A stretch of 64,000 nucleotides of DNA, from the NCBI GenBank assembly GCA_019054805.1, contig JAHQIY010000014.1:558001-622000 (forward strand), in the 5' to 3' direction. Positions 35,846 through 47,629 of the stretch are shown here, one piece after another. The notes under the pieces were generated by a model that made no database searches, had not been told where the DNA came from, and saw nothing but the letters and a program-made list of their open reading frames with translations. A program made the translations under genes and the position numbers. The stretch comes from Brachionus manjavacas. Lineage: Eukaryota; Rotifera; Eurotatoria; Ploima; Brachionidae. Position 1 is the first letter of the stretch, and the number at the start of each line of letters is the position of its first letter.

Positions 35846-36660
35846 TTTATAAGTTCAAATATCAAATTGTGTTATCCAAGTTGATATAGGCAAATAGTGG
35901 TTTGATTTGTTTGTTTGAAAGAAGCTTTGTTTACTTCGATTAAATAATCCCTGATATTGAAAGCGGGAGTGCTATGAGAGACCACTTATTTAAGACGATT
36001 ATTGGAGGAGTATTGGAGAAATTGGTAATTATGGTTCGATTTTGATGCTCAAATGGTAATTGGATTGTCAAATAAAAACCTATTTATATCCACCAGAAAT
36101 CACTCAAACGAAAAATTATAATTTATTAAACTTTTAAACTTTTGTTTGTAGGATACTATGTCAATGTCAGACTTTTGATTAATATGCTAATTAGCTATCA
36201 TTTCAACATATACCTAGTGTAAAGTTCTACAATAAATGAACATTTCAAAATTAAATTTTAGTTTTAGAAAATTCTGAAACATTAATTATAGATTTCCACT
36301 TTTAAAATAGAATGCCCTGTAGAAATGAAAATAAAATATATATTACCCTGAATATCCCTTTAATAATTCGCTTTTATATTTAATTTTTTTTTCTATCATC
36401 GACAAATCTGGCGAATTTTTTGAAAAAAATAGATAACGCAAAAGGCAGACATTTCAAATATTAGATTGGAGATATATCTAAACTTTTGAGCCGATTTTTT
36501 CTTAATTAATTATATACATTTTTTTTTTGAGTTTTTAATGATTTTTTTACACTTTTAATAAAGACCTGGATTTTGTTAACAAAAAAAATTTAGAGAAAAA
36601 ATTACTAAAAACTATTTTATTAGATAAAAGAGATTATTTTCAGACAAAAAAATTATGTTT
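35846..36660. other. AT-rich intergenic tract
   Basis: No exon or repeat can be supported between the small TIR repeat and copy C. Confidence 0.5.
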
Positions 36661-36996
36661 TTAATAAAGGCCTGGATATGATCCAAATGATGGTGAAGCG
36701 GAAAACGATTGACCAGAAGTAAGTGATTGAGCTCCGTATAAAGAAAGAGGGCTGCAATGGGCAGCAATGAATTGTGGAGATGACAAAACAGCAGTTTGAT
36801 CAAAATTGTAAGCTGAATCCAAACCGGAGTATTGTTGAGCTGGAGCAAATGATGGCTGAGGGGCAGCAAATGATGGCTGAGGGGCAGCAAATGATGCCTG
36901 ACCGAATGAAGCTGATGGGTAGCCTTTTTTTAAATAAAATAATTAAGTTTACTTGCCTAAATAAATTTTAAACCAAAAAATATAACTGTTGAACAT
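36661..36996 (-). CDS. Small Ser/Ala/Gln-rich protein, family copy C (7-aa duplication)
   Basis: Exon 1 is 36987-36996, the intron 36924-36986, and exon 2 36661-36923 ending TAA. The product is 90 aa, seven more than the other copies, because a 21-bp unit encoding SFAAPQP is tandemly duplicated. Several residues diverge (GLDSAYN, QFIAAHCSPL), making C the most divergent copy. TATAAAT at 37067-37061 lies about 65-71 bp upstream of the ATG, the same spacing as in the paired copies. No divergent partner is found on the other side, so C is a half-pair. The frame is intact. Confidence 0.65.
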
Positions 36997-37600
36997 TTTT
37001 ATTTTCTTTATTATCTGATTGTTTGAATTAATGATTTTTTTAAACTTATTTTAAACTTGAATTTATAGTTCACGAAATTCAAAAATTTAGTGCTATCTGA
37101 ATTTCACATTTTTGACTCAAAATTCGTAATCTACGCCCTCAAAAACCCAAAAAAAAATTTTTACACCCAGAGCTCCAAAAATAGCAAACCCTACAAAAAG
37201 TTGTTGTTCTTCAAGACTCAAAATCTCAAAGATAAAACTTAAATATACTAAAAAAGTATATATATTCTGAAAGAGCAAAAAATTCTCTACATGCTAATGT
37301 AATTTAGAAGAAAAAAAAAAGGGTGTGGCGGTTTTTGTTGGCTAAAAAAAGGAAAAAAATGTGTTTTTTCTGGTTTAAATCGTATCTCCTCCGAGGGATC
37401 AATTATGACCCGATTTTTTTTTAAATCTAGAAAAAATTCTGAATAATTCTTTGGTTTTACTTTTTTATTTTATTGCTTTATTTTTCTTAAAAATGTCCTA
37501 AATCATGTGATAATTAACAAATTTGTATATTAATATTCTTTTGATATTTTTTTTCTAAATTTTACTAAAAACTTTTCTAAGTATAAATAAAATTTAGTGA
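36997..37600. other. Copy C upstream region and AT-rich DNA
   Basis: The first ~70 bases carry the conserved small-gene promoter (TATAAAT at 37061-37067, minus orientation). Beyond it I see no gene. Confidence 0.5.
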
Positions 37601-37603
37601 AAA

Positions 37604-37954
37604 ATGCCTAAAAAATCAAAATATAATCAATCTCGGGATAGTAGCCTTGGAGTTTTCGGCCAAAAAAAAATTATTGAAGAGGATGAAGATGATCATAAAA
37701 TTAAGACGATCATATGGAAATAGACGTTGAACCCGATATAAATAATAATTACCATGATTTTTTTTCTTCATCCGAATCTGAAGAATCCTGTAGAAGGTCT
37801 TTGGTGTTATTTAAAACAGCATATTAGAGCAAGAACAAATCAGACCTTTCCAAGAATGATGGAGCTTTTAGCCAAAGCAAAAGAAAAGTATTTGGGTTCT
37901 GAGCTTAATGACCGAAAGATAATAATACACGAAGAGATAAAATCAGAAGTTTAA
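37604..37954 (+). pseudogene. Tc1/IS630-type transposase remnant
   Basis: A short N-terminal ORF (MPKKSKYNQSRDSS...) is followed by a frame encoding HPNLKNPVEGLWCYLKQHIR, ending in EIKSEV and a stop at 37954. The N-P-V-E-x-x-W...K pattern is the third-acid (Glu) block of the DDE_3 domain of Tc1/IS630-type transposases, normally preceded by S-P-x-L. The first two catalytic acids and most of the domain are missing, indicating an internal deletion. I see no TIRs. Confidence 0.6.
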
Positions 37955-38094
37955 AATTAAAATACAAGAACGAACTTTCAAAGGTTCGAACTTTTATTTG
38001 ATACATGGTCACCAGTTAGGATCTTGAATGAAAGATATTTTGAAACCAATCTCCTAAAAATGTATTCTTTTGCTTATTTGTCTATTTATTTGTT

Positions 38095-39765
38095 TGTGTA
38101 CCGAGCTAATGCTCCTTCAGATCAAAAAAAAATTTATAAAATAAAGGAAAAATAAAAGGTTAAAATACAAGAAAAATTGAGATAAGATATATCGATAATG
38201 AGAATAATGGGATACATATTTTTAAATTTCTGATTTTTCGAGGAAATAAAAAAATTTAATTAGCAATTACACAATGGAGTTGGGTATTCAATATATCTTG
38301 ATTCGAAACCTTCTTTGTATTCCTCCACAAGTCTGACAACCAATGGAATAGAATAACTCGATCCTGTCTGGACATATCTCTCATTCAACTCAAACAGTCG
38401 GTTCGAGACTGTTAATAAATTAAGTTTATTAAAAGCCTCGTGTGATGCATTATGTTGTAGATAGTATCATATTTTAGATTCAAGATGGATCTAACTGCTG
38501 AAATTTGAATCACTTGTATTTTTTAATGTTAGTTTCTGTGAGTGAATTTAAACAAGGAAAAGCATAATCGAGAATTGATCCTATTAAGGATTTGTAAAGA
38601 TTTCCTAATGTTCTGGGTTTAAGGCCCCATTTTTTATTCGATAGATATTTAATTATATTAAGTCTTGAGTTAGAGCGCTCTTTTATCTAAATGTTAGTTT
38701 TGAGTCTAACGAAATTCCTAAGAACTTAACTTTTTCTTTTAGATTTAAACTGTTCTCATATAATTTCAGGTCAAGATTAGTTTTTTCTCTAGGGTTTTTT
38801 CGAAAATCTTGTAACATGACTTTTCAACAGGCATTTTCATTTTCCATTTGAAAAGCCATTTTGCAGATGAATTGAGAAATGGCTTTTCTCAATTTCTTTC
38901 AAGAACTTATTAATTAAATTCTCGAGATTCCCTTTCTATTTAAAAATAAAAAAGGTAGCCAAGTCATCTGCAAAAAGAAGAGAGTATTAGTGTTATTTCT
39001 TTTAGGTACGTCATTTATGAAAATGCTGAAAAGAAGCGGACTAATTACTGATCCTCGTGGAACCCCTGCTTTTATTGAGTATTGTTCACTCAAATGTCCG
39101 TTTACTTTTACTAGAAAAGATCTGGAATGCAGAGATGATCTGATCCAGTAAATTAGATAAAGAGGAATGTAATGTAGTGAATCCAACATTACATTACATT
39201 AAATTACATACATCTCACTAAAGTAAGTTAGCTTTGATCCACGTGCATAGGAGACGCGAAACATGCGATTCGCATACGCATCAGATCAAGCAAGTCTGAT
39301 GGTTTGTTTCAGAGAAGCTAAGCTGTTTTTTTTACCAATTTATTAAATAAATAATATTTAAAGAAAATCTTATTTATTTACCAGCCACCAGCGGCTACCA
39401 ATTGACAACCAGCAACCTTTCAGAGGAAGATTAATTTTAATTAGCTTATAAATCAGTCCATCGTGCCAAACTCTGTCCAAGGCTTTAGAAATATCAAAAT
39501 ATAAACAGCAGACTTTTTTTCTTTCAATTAAAAGACTAAAACCTGATTGCTCATTAATTAGTAATATTTCTTATGTTTCTGAAGATTTCTCCTTTATCCT
39601 TATCTGTATTAAACCATTTTGCATCTTTAACTATCATGGAAATTTGCCTAGAACATTTCTTTGATCTATATTTATTTATTTTTCTCCAAAATGGTCTACT
39701 CGATCATTAAACGATTCATTTTATTAATAAACTCTAGCCAGTTTCCTAAAAATTTCTAAAAATCC
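38095..39765 (-). pseudogene. Degenerate Jockey-type LINE copy
   Basis: The 3' end at 38095-38125 carries the family terminus (GTACCGAGCTAATGCTCC on the plus strand). Reading leftward on the minus strand, the C-terminal region (about 38270-38900) has several frameshifts; 39189-38914 encodes YWIRSSLHSRSFLVKVN and then GVPRGSVISPLLFSIFINDVP. The region at 39420-39530 encodes VCCLYFDISKALDRVWHDGL (motif A). The endonuclease and N-terminal RT are missing or unrecognisable. The copy is split at 39185-39424 by unrelated DNA. Confidence 0.75.
39185..39424. other. ~240-bp foreign segment splitting the LINE copy
   Basis: The LINE reading frame stops matching near 39165-39185 and resumes at about 39424. 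The insert begins with repeats of ATTAC and contains a less AT-rich block (39235-39320) with GGAGACGCGAAACATGCG and GATTCGCATACGCATCAG. Near its left edge AATGTAATGT and ACATTACATT form a hairpin. I do not recognise it. Confidence 0.5.
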
Positions 39766-39769
39766 TAAA

Positions 39770-40302
39770 AATCGCCATTTTTCAGTTTTTTTTGGCCCTT
39801 TTTATATTTACTAAAATTTACTAAAATTTTCGTAAAATTATGTAAAAACAGTTTATCATAGCAGTGCAGTATTTAATTAAAATTATTCAAGCCTTGAACA
39901 CTTTTTGATTTAAATTTTGAAAATTTCAAAAATTTAAATTTTTTTTTGTTTTTACTAAATTTTGATTGAATTATAAGCTAGTAAATTTAAATTTAGTTCT
40001 TGTCAATTTAAAATCCCTCTTGAAGATCTATTTTTTTTTATTTAGGATGATCTACAATTTTTAGACTTGATTATTTTTCACTTCCCACAAATTTCTGATT
40101 TAAGAACATTCTCGATGAATCAGGGTGTCGATTACATAGGATCTATGCTAGGTAGCCCTAGGAAATAGGGGCTCATATCTTCATTTTTTCTTCATTATCC
40201 TTAGCTCTTTTTATTGGCAATTTTTCGACTTAAGAAATTTGAAAATAAAAATTAAATGTTGTCTATTTGAAGGTTTATCTTTTGACTTTATTAATAAAAA
40301 AT
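39770..40302. other. AT-rich tract
   Basis: Contains repeated TTTACTAAAATTTAC words at 39815-39850 like those in the CAGTGGTG-type elements. No gene is seen. Confidence 0.4.
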
Positions 40303-41345
40303 TTATTTTATCAAAACATATTTCTTGTTTTGATAAAATAAATTATCAAAATTTTTATCACTGTTTAAACCTGTTAAGTTCCCTAAACGCCATCCACCAC
40401 TTCCACCCAAATGCCATGATAAACGATAGGGACTTGATGTGTCATGTGTATCTGCTGAACCTTGATTTATTGTTGAGTCTGGAGAAAATCAAAAGCTATA
40501 ACTATCAGTCATGTACCAATAAGCTGAACCTACAAAAACTGGGCTGTTAATAGCTGTTGGTGTCAAAACTGTATGACAATTAGCGCATGATACCAACAGG
40601 AAACAATCTGAATTTGCCAATCCACCTGCTGCACACAGCACTGAATTGCTGCTACATTGACTTTTTATATTTTCAAGTTCTGTCATCGAAGTGGAATGGG
40701 AATAATTTTGATTGTAAACCAAGCTGAAGCCAGATCCAGTTAGATAATTCAATGAATAATTATTTGTTAAACATGAATATGATTCTAAATAATAAAATTA
40801 TTATTATTATCCATTGTTAAATAATTTAATACTAAAATTTAAATAATGAAACAGCATCAAATTTAAAGTTATTTTATCTTTTGGAAAAAAAAAATACTTG
40901 CTAAAAAATCTAGAATTAAAAAAAAAACTTAAAAAACAAAAAAAAATGAATTTGTTTAAAAGTGAAACTTGAGTTTATATTTTTCAAAATAAGCATTAAA
41001 TTTTTAACGAATTTTGCCTAATTTAATCTAATTAATAATATTTAAAAAACTTGGAAAAATTTATTGTTTTTATTGTTTTATACTGTTTTGTCTATTGAAC
41101 TTCACATAGCTTAATTAACTTTAAAAATTGTTTATAAAGCTAATATTAATTTGCGATTGAATTTGGAAATTTTAATGAAATTCTAAATTATTTTTGAATG
41201 TTACCATATGAAATTTTTTGGGCTATGATAAGAAAGAGATTTGTAAATCACACATTGATTGTTATTGAAATTGGCAAATTTACAAAGACCATTTTTAAAA
41301 CAATGAGCCATGCATTCAATTCGGGTTCTCAATTTTTTGTTTACA
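40303..41345 (-). pseudogene. Cys-containing, probably extracellular protein gene broken by one TGA
   Basis: The terminal exon (40303-40784) follows an acceptor at 40786-40785 (TTATTTAG|AATCAT). It encodes SYSCLTNNYSLNYLTGSGFS, then NIKSQCSSNSVLCAAGG, CFLLVSCANCHTVLTPTA, FVGSAYWYMTDSYSF, a TGA at 40491-40489, and then continues in the same frame as FSPDSTINQGSADTHDT, YRLSWHLGGSGGWRLGN and a stop at 40303. The stop probably replaces Gly (GGA to TGA), restoring S-F-G-F-S-P. Upstream, about 41345-41205, a second block encodes RIECMAHCFKNGLCKFANF and NNNQCVIYKSLS, a cysteine spacing reminiscent of PAN/apple-type domains. The phase does not join directly, so a middle exon or further decay is likely. 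I cannot name the family. Confidence 0.5.
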
Positions 41346-41499
41346 ATCATTTTGGTGACAGAATCAAATTTTTTTTGTTCAATTTGGTCATTTATTTTAA
41401 AAAATACCGTTTCTTTTTGATAAATTTAAAAAAAAATATTTTTATTATTAAAAATTTAAAGAAAAATTACCTATTCTATTCATCAAAATAAAATTAAGT

Positions 41500-41935
41500 A
41501 ATGAAAAAGCAGCGATTTTCGAAAAGAACATTTTTAGATTAACTAAACCGTCTAATAAAAAACAAAATTAAAAATATCAAGGATTCTGAATTTTTTATAA
41601 AAACAAAATTAGTCCTTAAAATAAACTTATATTTAGTATTCTCTCCAGTTCCAAAAATTCAAGAAAAATTAACAATATTTCCTAGCTAAAAAGATTGTTC
41701 ATTTAGGTTTTATCACACCAAAAAAAATTTAGCAATATCAATAATAAAATCAATTAAATAGATAAAAAAATGTCTTTTTGCCAAAAAACATGTCAATGTC
41801 TTTTCACCAAATTTTTTCCCAAAAAACAGAGCAAACAAGTATGCTAAGCGCTTTACATATTAGCTAATCTTTAAAGTTATTTAAGTTTTTTGAGAGATAA
41901 AATTTATCTTAAAATTTACAATGCCTAAATAGGAA
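41500..41935. other. AT-rich intergenic tract
   Basis: No coding or repeat signal is recognised. Confidence 0.5.
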
Positions 41936-41936
41936 A

Positions 41937-43275
41937 TTTATTTATTTATTTGTTAACTGTACCGAGCTAAAGCTCCTTCAGAATAAAAATAAAAAATAAA
42001 AATTTAAGTTAAGTAAAATTAAAAATTAAAAAAAGTTAAGTAAAATAAAATCAAAAAATAAGGAAAAAAAAAAAAATAAAAATAAAATTTGCAAGAGTTA
42101 ATAGATATAAAAAAGATATATGATAAAGAGAGTTTTAGGTCATTCAGGTTTACATAGTTTAGGTTTCAGGAAAAAAAGAGGAAATTGTAAGGTAGCAATT
42201 ACACAATGGAGTCGGGTATTCGATATTTCTTGATTCGAAACCCGCTTTGTATTCATCCACCAGTCTGACAACCAATGGAATGGAATTACTCAGTCCTGTC
42301 CCAACATATCTCTCACTCAACTCAAGAAGTCGATTCGAGACTGTCGGTAATTTAAGTTTATTAAAAGCCTCCTGATGCATGATGCTGGAGGGAGTATCAT
42401 ATTTTAATCTGAGGATAGATCTGACTGCTGTATTCTGAATTGCTTGTAACTTTTTGATATTATTTTCTGAAAATGAATTCAAGCAAGGAAACGAATAGTC
42501 TAGAATTGAACCGACTAAAGATTTATATAAATTTCCTAGTGTGTTTTGATTGAGACCCCATTTTTTGTTTGACAATATCTTAATAATATTTAGCCTTTTG
42601 TTGCAGCGTTCTTTAATTTCGTCTACTAGTGTATTAAAGTTTAACTTAGAATCAAATTTAATACCAAGAAACTTGATTTCTTTTTGGCTCATTATTCTGT
42701 ATCCATAAATTTTTAAGTTTAGATTATCACTATCTTTTTTGTACCTAGAGAAGATTCATTATTCATTATTTGTTTTGTTTCTTTTAGGGATATCATTAAT
42801 ATAAATGCTAAATAAAAGAGGACTAATAACCGAGCCTTGAGGAACACCTGCAGTTATTTGATATTCGTCGCTCAAGTTGTAATTCACATTCACCCTAAAT
42901 GTCCTTGAGTCTAAGAAGGATCTAATCCAGTTAATTAAGTATTGTGGTGGATTTATTTTTATTAATTTATAAATTAAACCTTCGTGCCAAACCCTATCAA
43001 AGGCTTTAGAAATATCAAAAAAAAGGCCACAAACTCTTTTTTTTCTGATTGATAAGGTATGCATTTATGTGAAGCAGAAATGATTTTTTTTGTAATTTTG
43101 TTATTCAGCTCATCTATTGAAAGTGTTTTTTCACTAAGATAATCTCTATCTTCATTTAAGGTGTCTCTAAAAAGTTGCCAGTTTGCTTTTTTATAGTTGA
43201 ATTTCCTAATTGTAGATTTGCTTTTAATTAAGTAGTCAATGGAAATAGATGCTTCAATTGGAAAATGCTTAAAAT
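41937..43275 (-). pseudogene. Jockey-type LINE copy, inverted and internally deleted
   Basis: The family 3' terminus lies at 41940-41985 (GTACCGAGCTAAAGCTCCTTC on the plus strand). Minus-strand coding includes VSQKEIKFLGIKFDSKLNF to the C-terminus (42692-42159) and KKRVCGLFFDISKAFDRVWH through GVPQGSVISPLLFSIYINDI (43040-42759). The FADD block is lost in a deletion near 42755. A second deletion near 43050 fuses the upstream segment ending CIPYQS directly to KKRVCGL. It closely matches the plus-strand copies at 43.3 and 49.4 kb and faces the first head to head, forming an inverted repeat around 43300. Confidence 0.85.
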
Positions 43276-43328
43276 AAGCTTTAAATAAGTTTAAAAAATC
43301 ATTAATTCAAACAATCAGATACTAAAGC
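43276..43328 (+). promoter_or_regulatory. Orphan small-gene promoter fragment
   Basis: This block (AAGTTTAAAAAATCATTAAT through CAGATACTAAAG) equals the sequence immediately upstream of the ATG of copy F (55965-56010). Here it is cut off just before the gene and fused to LINE sequence on both sides. It marks a rearrangement breakpoint inside the promoter of a lost small-gene copy. Confidence 0.7.
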
Positions 43329-43332
43329 TACT

Positions 43333-45483
43333 TCTGCTTCACATAAATGCATACCTTATCATTCAGAGAAAATATACAAAACGAGTCTACCACCAGATAT
43401 AGTTATGCTGATCAAAGAACGTAGAAAAATTAGAAGAAACTTTCAAAGATCTCGTTGTCCGTTACTTAAGAAAAGATTTAATCACTTAACCTCAGAGTTA
43501 AAAATCTCATTAAGAAAATTCTTGAATCAAAATTGGTTTGATTTCATTCAGAAAATGGGGAAAAATCCACTTTCAAGCAGGCCTTTTTGGAAAAAAATAA
43601 ACAAATTTAGAACACAGAAAGGATCAAAATTGATTCCAAATTTGATCTCAAATAACAAGGAATTAAAAACTGATAATGAAAAAGGAAAATGCTTCGGAGA
43701 TATATTATCTTCAACATTTAGTCCTCACTCTGATTTAATAGATACTGAAAAAGATAATGAAATAATTAGCTTTAATTTTGAATACCTCAAAAATTACAAT
43801 CAGTGTAATTTCAATGATCCTATCTGCCCAAACGAACTTATTCTGACTTTAAAAAGACTGAAGACTGAAGCGGCCTCAGGACCTGACCAAATACATAATC
43901 TAATGCTTAAAAATTTACCAAGAAATTCCTTAATAGAAATCTCAAAACTATTTAACTTATCTCTGTGACATGGTATTATTCCTAAATCATGGAAAACTGC
44001 GAACATAACTATGATTCAAAAAAATGCATCTTCTCCACAAGATCCTTCAAACTATAGACCAATCAGTATAACAAGTTGCCTAGGAAAGTTACTTGAGCGT
44101 ATAATCTACACAAGACTCTACAATTTTTTAGAAAAAAATTTATTACTTATCCAGGAACAATCAGGATTTAGGAAACATCGGAGAACTTCCGATAATCTTT
44201 ACTTTTTAATTCAAAAAATTGTGGAATCATTTAATAGAAAAAAAAGAGTTTGTGGCCTTTTTTTTGATATTTCTAAAGCCTTTGATAGGGTTTGGCACGA
44301 AGGTTTAATTTATAAATTAATAAAAATAAATCCACCACAATACTTAATTAACTGGATTAGATCCTTCTTAGACTCAAGGACATTTAGGGTGAATGTGAAT
44401 TACAACTTGAGCGACGAATATCAAATAACTGCAGGTGTTCCTCAAGGCTCGGTTATTAGTCCTCTTTTATTTAGCATTTATATTAATGATATCCCTAAAA
44501 GAAACAAAACAAATAATGAATACTTTCTGCTTTTCGCAGATGATCTAGTTACATTCTTCATTTATAACAAGAAAGGGAACCTAGAAAATAAGATTAATAA
44601 ATACACCAACGAACTAGAACAATGGCTTATTTAATGGAAAATGAAGATATCAGTTGAAAAGTCATGTTCAGTAGTCTTTTCTAGGTACAAAAAAGAGGGT
44701 GATAATCTAAACTTAAAAATCTATGGAAACAGAATAGTGAGCCAAAAAGAAATCAAGTTTCTTGGTATTAAATTTGATTCTAAGTTAAACTTTAATACAC
44801 TAGTAGACGAAATTAAAGAACGCTGCAACAAAAGGCTAAATATTATTAAGATATTGTCAAACAAAAAATGGGGTCTCAATCAAAACACACTAGGAAATTT
44901 ATATAAATCTTTAGTCGGATCGATTTTAGACTATTCTTTTCCTTGCTTAAATTCATTTTCAGAAAATAATATCAAAAAACTACAAGCAATTCAGAATACA
45001 GCAGTCAGATCTATCCTCAGATTAAAATATGATACTCCCTCCAGCATCATGCATCAGGAGGCTTTTAATAAACTTAAATTACTAACAGTCTCGAATCGTC
45101 TTTTTGAGTTGAGCGAGAAATATGTTGGGACAGGACTGAGTCATTCTACTCCATTGGTTGAAAGACTGGTTAAAGAATACAAAGAAGGTTTCGAATCAAG
45201 ATATATTGAATAGCCAACTCCATTGTGTAATTGCTACCTTAATATTTCTTCTTTTTTTCCTGAAACTTGAACTATTTAAACATGTGCCACATGAAACAAT
45301 CTTTTCCAATTTATGTCTTTTCAACTTTAATTTTTTTTAGCTTATTTACTCTATTTTGATTCTTTTTTTTTTATCTAATTTTATTTACTTTAATTTTATT
45401 TTTATTTTATTTTTTTTATTTTATTTTTAATTTATTCTGAAGGAGCTTTAGCTCGGTACATAAAACAAATAAATAAATAAATA
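43333..45483 (+). pseudogene. Jockey-type LINE, duplication unit 1
   Basis: One frame runs from SASHKCIPY at 43333 to the C-terminus at 45213. It encodes GPDQIHNLMLKN (RT0), NYRPISITSCLGKLLERI (RT1), QSGFRKHRRTSDNL, FFDISKAFDRVW (motif A), GVPQGSVISPLLFSIYINDI (motif B), LLFADDLVTFF (motif C) and KFLGIKFDSK (thumb-side motif). TGA at 43966-43968 and TAA at 44632-44634 interrupt it with no frameshift. The endonuclease is missing (5' truncation). The 3' end is GAAGGAGCTTTAGCTCGGTA plus a TAAA-rich tail to about 45483. Unit 2 carries the same two stops, so they predate the duplication. Confidence 0.9.
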
Positions 45484-45526
45484 ATATAAAGCAAAAAAAT
45501 AAATACTTATCGATAAGAAATAAAAA

Positions 45527-47629
45527 ATGTCTAGTACTGAATCAGTAATTCCCAATTTCAATGAAGAGGACACAATGCTTGATATAGACCAAGAAGATGT
45601 AGAACCACTAAAAAAACGTGGGAAAGGAATTTTATATCAAGAGGTAGCAATCATTAAGTTGACTGAATTTATTCAGCAAAAAGATGCTACAATGAACAAG
45701 CAAGGATTCATTAATAAATTTAGCCACGATACCAATTTATGGAAATACCAATACAAGCGCAAACGAATTGACACTGTTTGCTATTATTTCCTCTGTTCGC
45801 CACCATTGTCGAGCTGCAGCACAATGGCTTATTATCACCTTACTTCTGATGACGAAGTATGTTTATTCATCAGTGATTATAAACAAGAGCACAAGGACAA
45901 AACTGAAAGAGGTATACCAATAGAAATAAAAGAGCAGATCAAGCGCTACTTCGAAATGAAAATAACAACTCCAAAAGCCATACTGAGAGCACTCGATAAT
46001 GATGGACTACAACAACCACAAATAAAAACTTTAAGTAACTATCTGGCTATTATACGTAAAGATAACTACGGTCCGGCACACATAAACGTTCTGGATCTTG
46101 AACTATGGCACCAAAATCGGAAGGAGGTTCCAGACGATTACGACAAACCATTTTGTCCAAGTTTCGAGAAAGCTGTAGATAACGATCAGCTCATGTTTTT
46201 CCGAATTTTTTTCACCACCAAGCGACTGATTAGCAATGCGGACAAGAAAAAGCATTTAACAGTAGATGCTACCTACAAACTCATTTGGCAAGGTTTCCCA
46301 GTCTTGATGATTGGTACTACTGATCGCCAAAAGCACTTTCATCCGTTTGGTATTTGTATTTCAACCAACGAAACAGGAGATGACTTCAGATTCCTTTTTG
46401 AATCACTCTAAAAAGTTGTTTTCGATGTGATGCAACTGCAGTATTCGCCACAGATCGTAATAGCAGATGGTGCCGATGCAATCACCAATGGATTTCAAGA
46501 AGCATTCGCTGATATTTTTGAAAAGAGAGTTATGTGCTTTGCTCATGTTATACGTAAAGTTGACGCGCAACTGAAAAGTTTCACCACTGAAGCCCAGAAA
46601 GCCATAAAGTATTCAATTAGACAGGATATCATGCGGCTTCAATTGTGCGAATCTGAAGAAATTTTTGATGCCGTATTAAAACTTTTCATTAACAAGTGGC
46701 GTTCGTATAAATCTGAGCTTATAGACAATTTCCTTGACTATTTTTGCTGCGAGTGGACTACAAGGTATTATTAATATATATATATTTTAATATTTTCATC
46801 TTTTATTTTATAATTTTTTTAAGATTAAAAGGTTGGTTTGAAGGCTATGCTCCCGGTGTGCCATCCACCAATAATGCTTTAGAATCCTGGAATCTAATCA
46901 TCAAGCTAGAGTCAACTATGAGGCAACGTCACAATTTAAGTTCATTCCTTACAATCTTAGATAATGACATCATTGGGCGTTGGTCAAGAGATAGGCATCC
47001 CGAAAACGTGAATCGTGCAATTTTTTACACTGAATTTAATTGCGATCTACAATTGTATACTGCCGCTTTTCAATGGACTAGCAATATAAAAACTGACTGT
47101 ATTATCAAAATTTCTTCCTCTAATGGTCGTATTTTTTATAGTCATCAAGATCTCAATCTAAAGCTGACAAAAGAAACAGTTGACGACTATATTTTAACAA
47201 AACAAAATTTATCCGGTGATCATTTAATGACTACTCTCAATTTTGCCAGATCAATGAGACCATTCTATGTTCCGATGATTGGAAACAAAGCAAATGCAAT
47301 TGTAGAGAATTTGCTAAACACTACATCTGCATTCATGTTCTTGGCCTTGCATACCGTTACAAGCTTTGCATTATCCCAGAATAAGCTAAAACAATTTCAA
47401 TCGGTCAAAAACGCAAAAGAGGCAGACCAAAAAACAAAAAGCAGCTTTGTTTTACCAAAATGATTGTGATTTGAGCAGTTCAGAAAATGAAGATATTCAA
47501 GAGCCTCCTAGCGATTCAGTCATTGAGAAAGAATCTGTTACTGAAGCTACAGTCGAAGCTACAGTGGATTTACCAAGAAAACGAGGAAGACCAAAGAAAT
47601 CAACAACTCAGGGAAAAAAACAAAAATAA
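45527..47629 (+). pseudogene. MULE transposase gene, duplication unit 1
   Basis: Exon 1 is 45527-46764, a 59-nt GT-AG intron 46765-46823, then exon 2 from 46824. The N-terminus is acidic, then KKRGKGILYQEVAIIKL and a FLYWCH-like Trp/Tyr/Cys region (WKYQYKRKRIDTVCYYFLCS). The transposase core has LTVDATYKLIWQGFPVLMIG (first Asp), HFHPFGICIS, IVIADGADAITNGF (second acid) and MCFAHVIRKVD (CxxH), then GWFEGYAPGVPSTNNALESWN (N-N-x-x-E block). The end is LPRKRGRPKKSTTQ, an AT-hook that binds the minor groove. Defects: TAA at 46409-46411 in frame (FESL*KVVFDV) and a frame break in the A-run near 47430, leaving the AT-hook tail (47447-47629) in the +1 frame. No TIR or target duplication was recognised. 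Confidence 0.85.

Noticed and set aside
36774-36971. Plus-strand open frame with repeated QQMMAEG
   Set aside because: It is the antisense shadow of the repeated coding unit of small-gene copy C.
40489-40491. TGA as a selenocysteine codon, tempting because SCLY is in the same window
   Set aside because: The position fits a Gly codon changed by one base, the sequence around it does not resemble a selenoprotein redox motif, and I see no SECIS-like hairpin downstream. SCLY being nearby says nothing about this gene.
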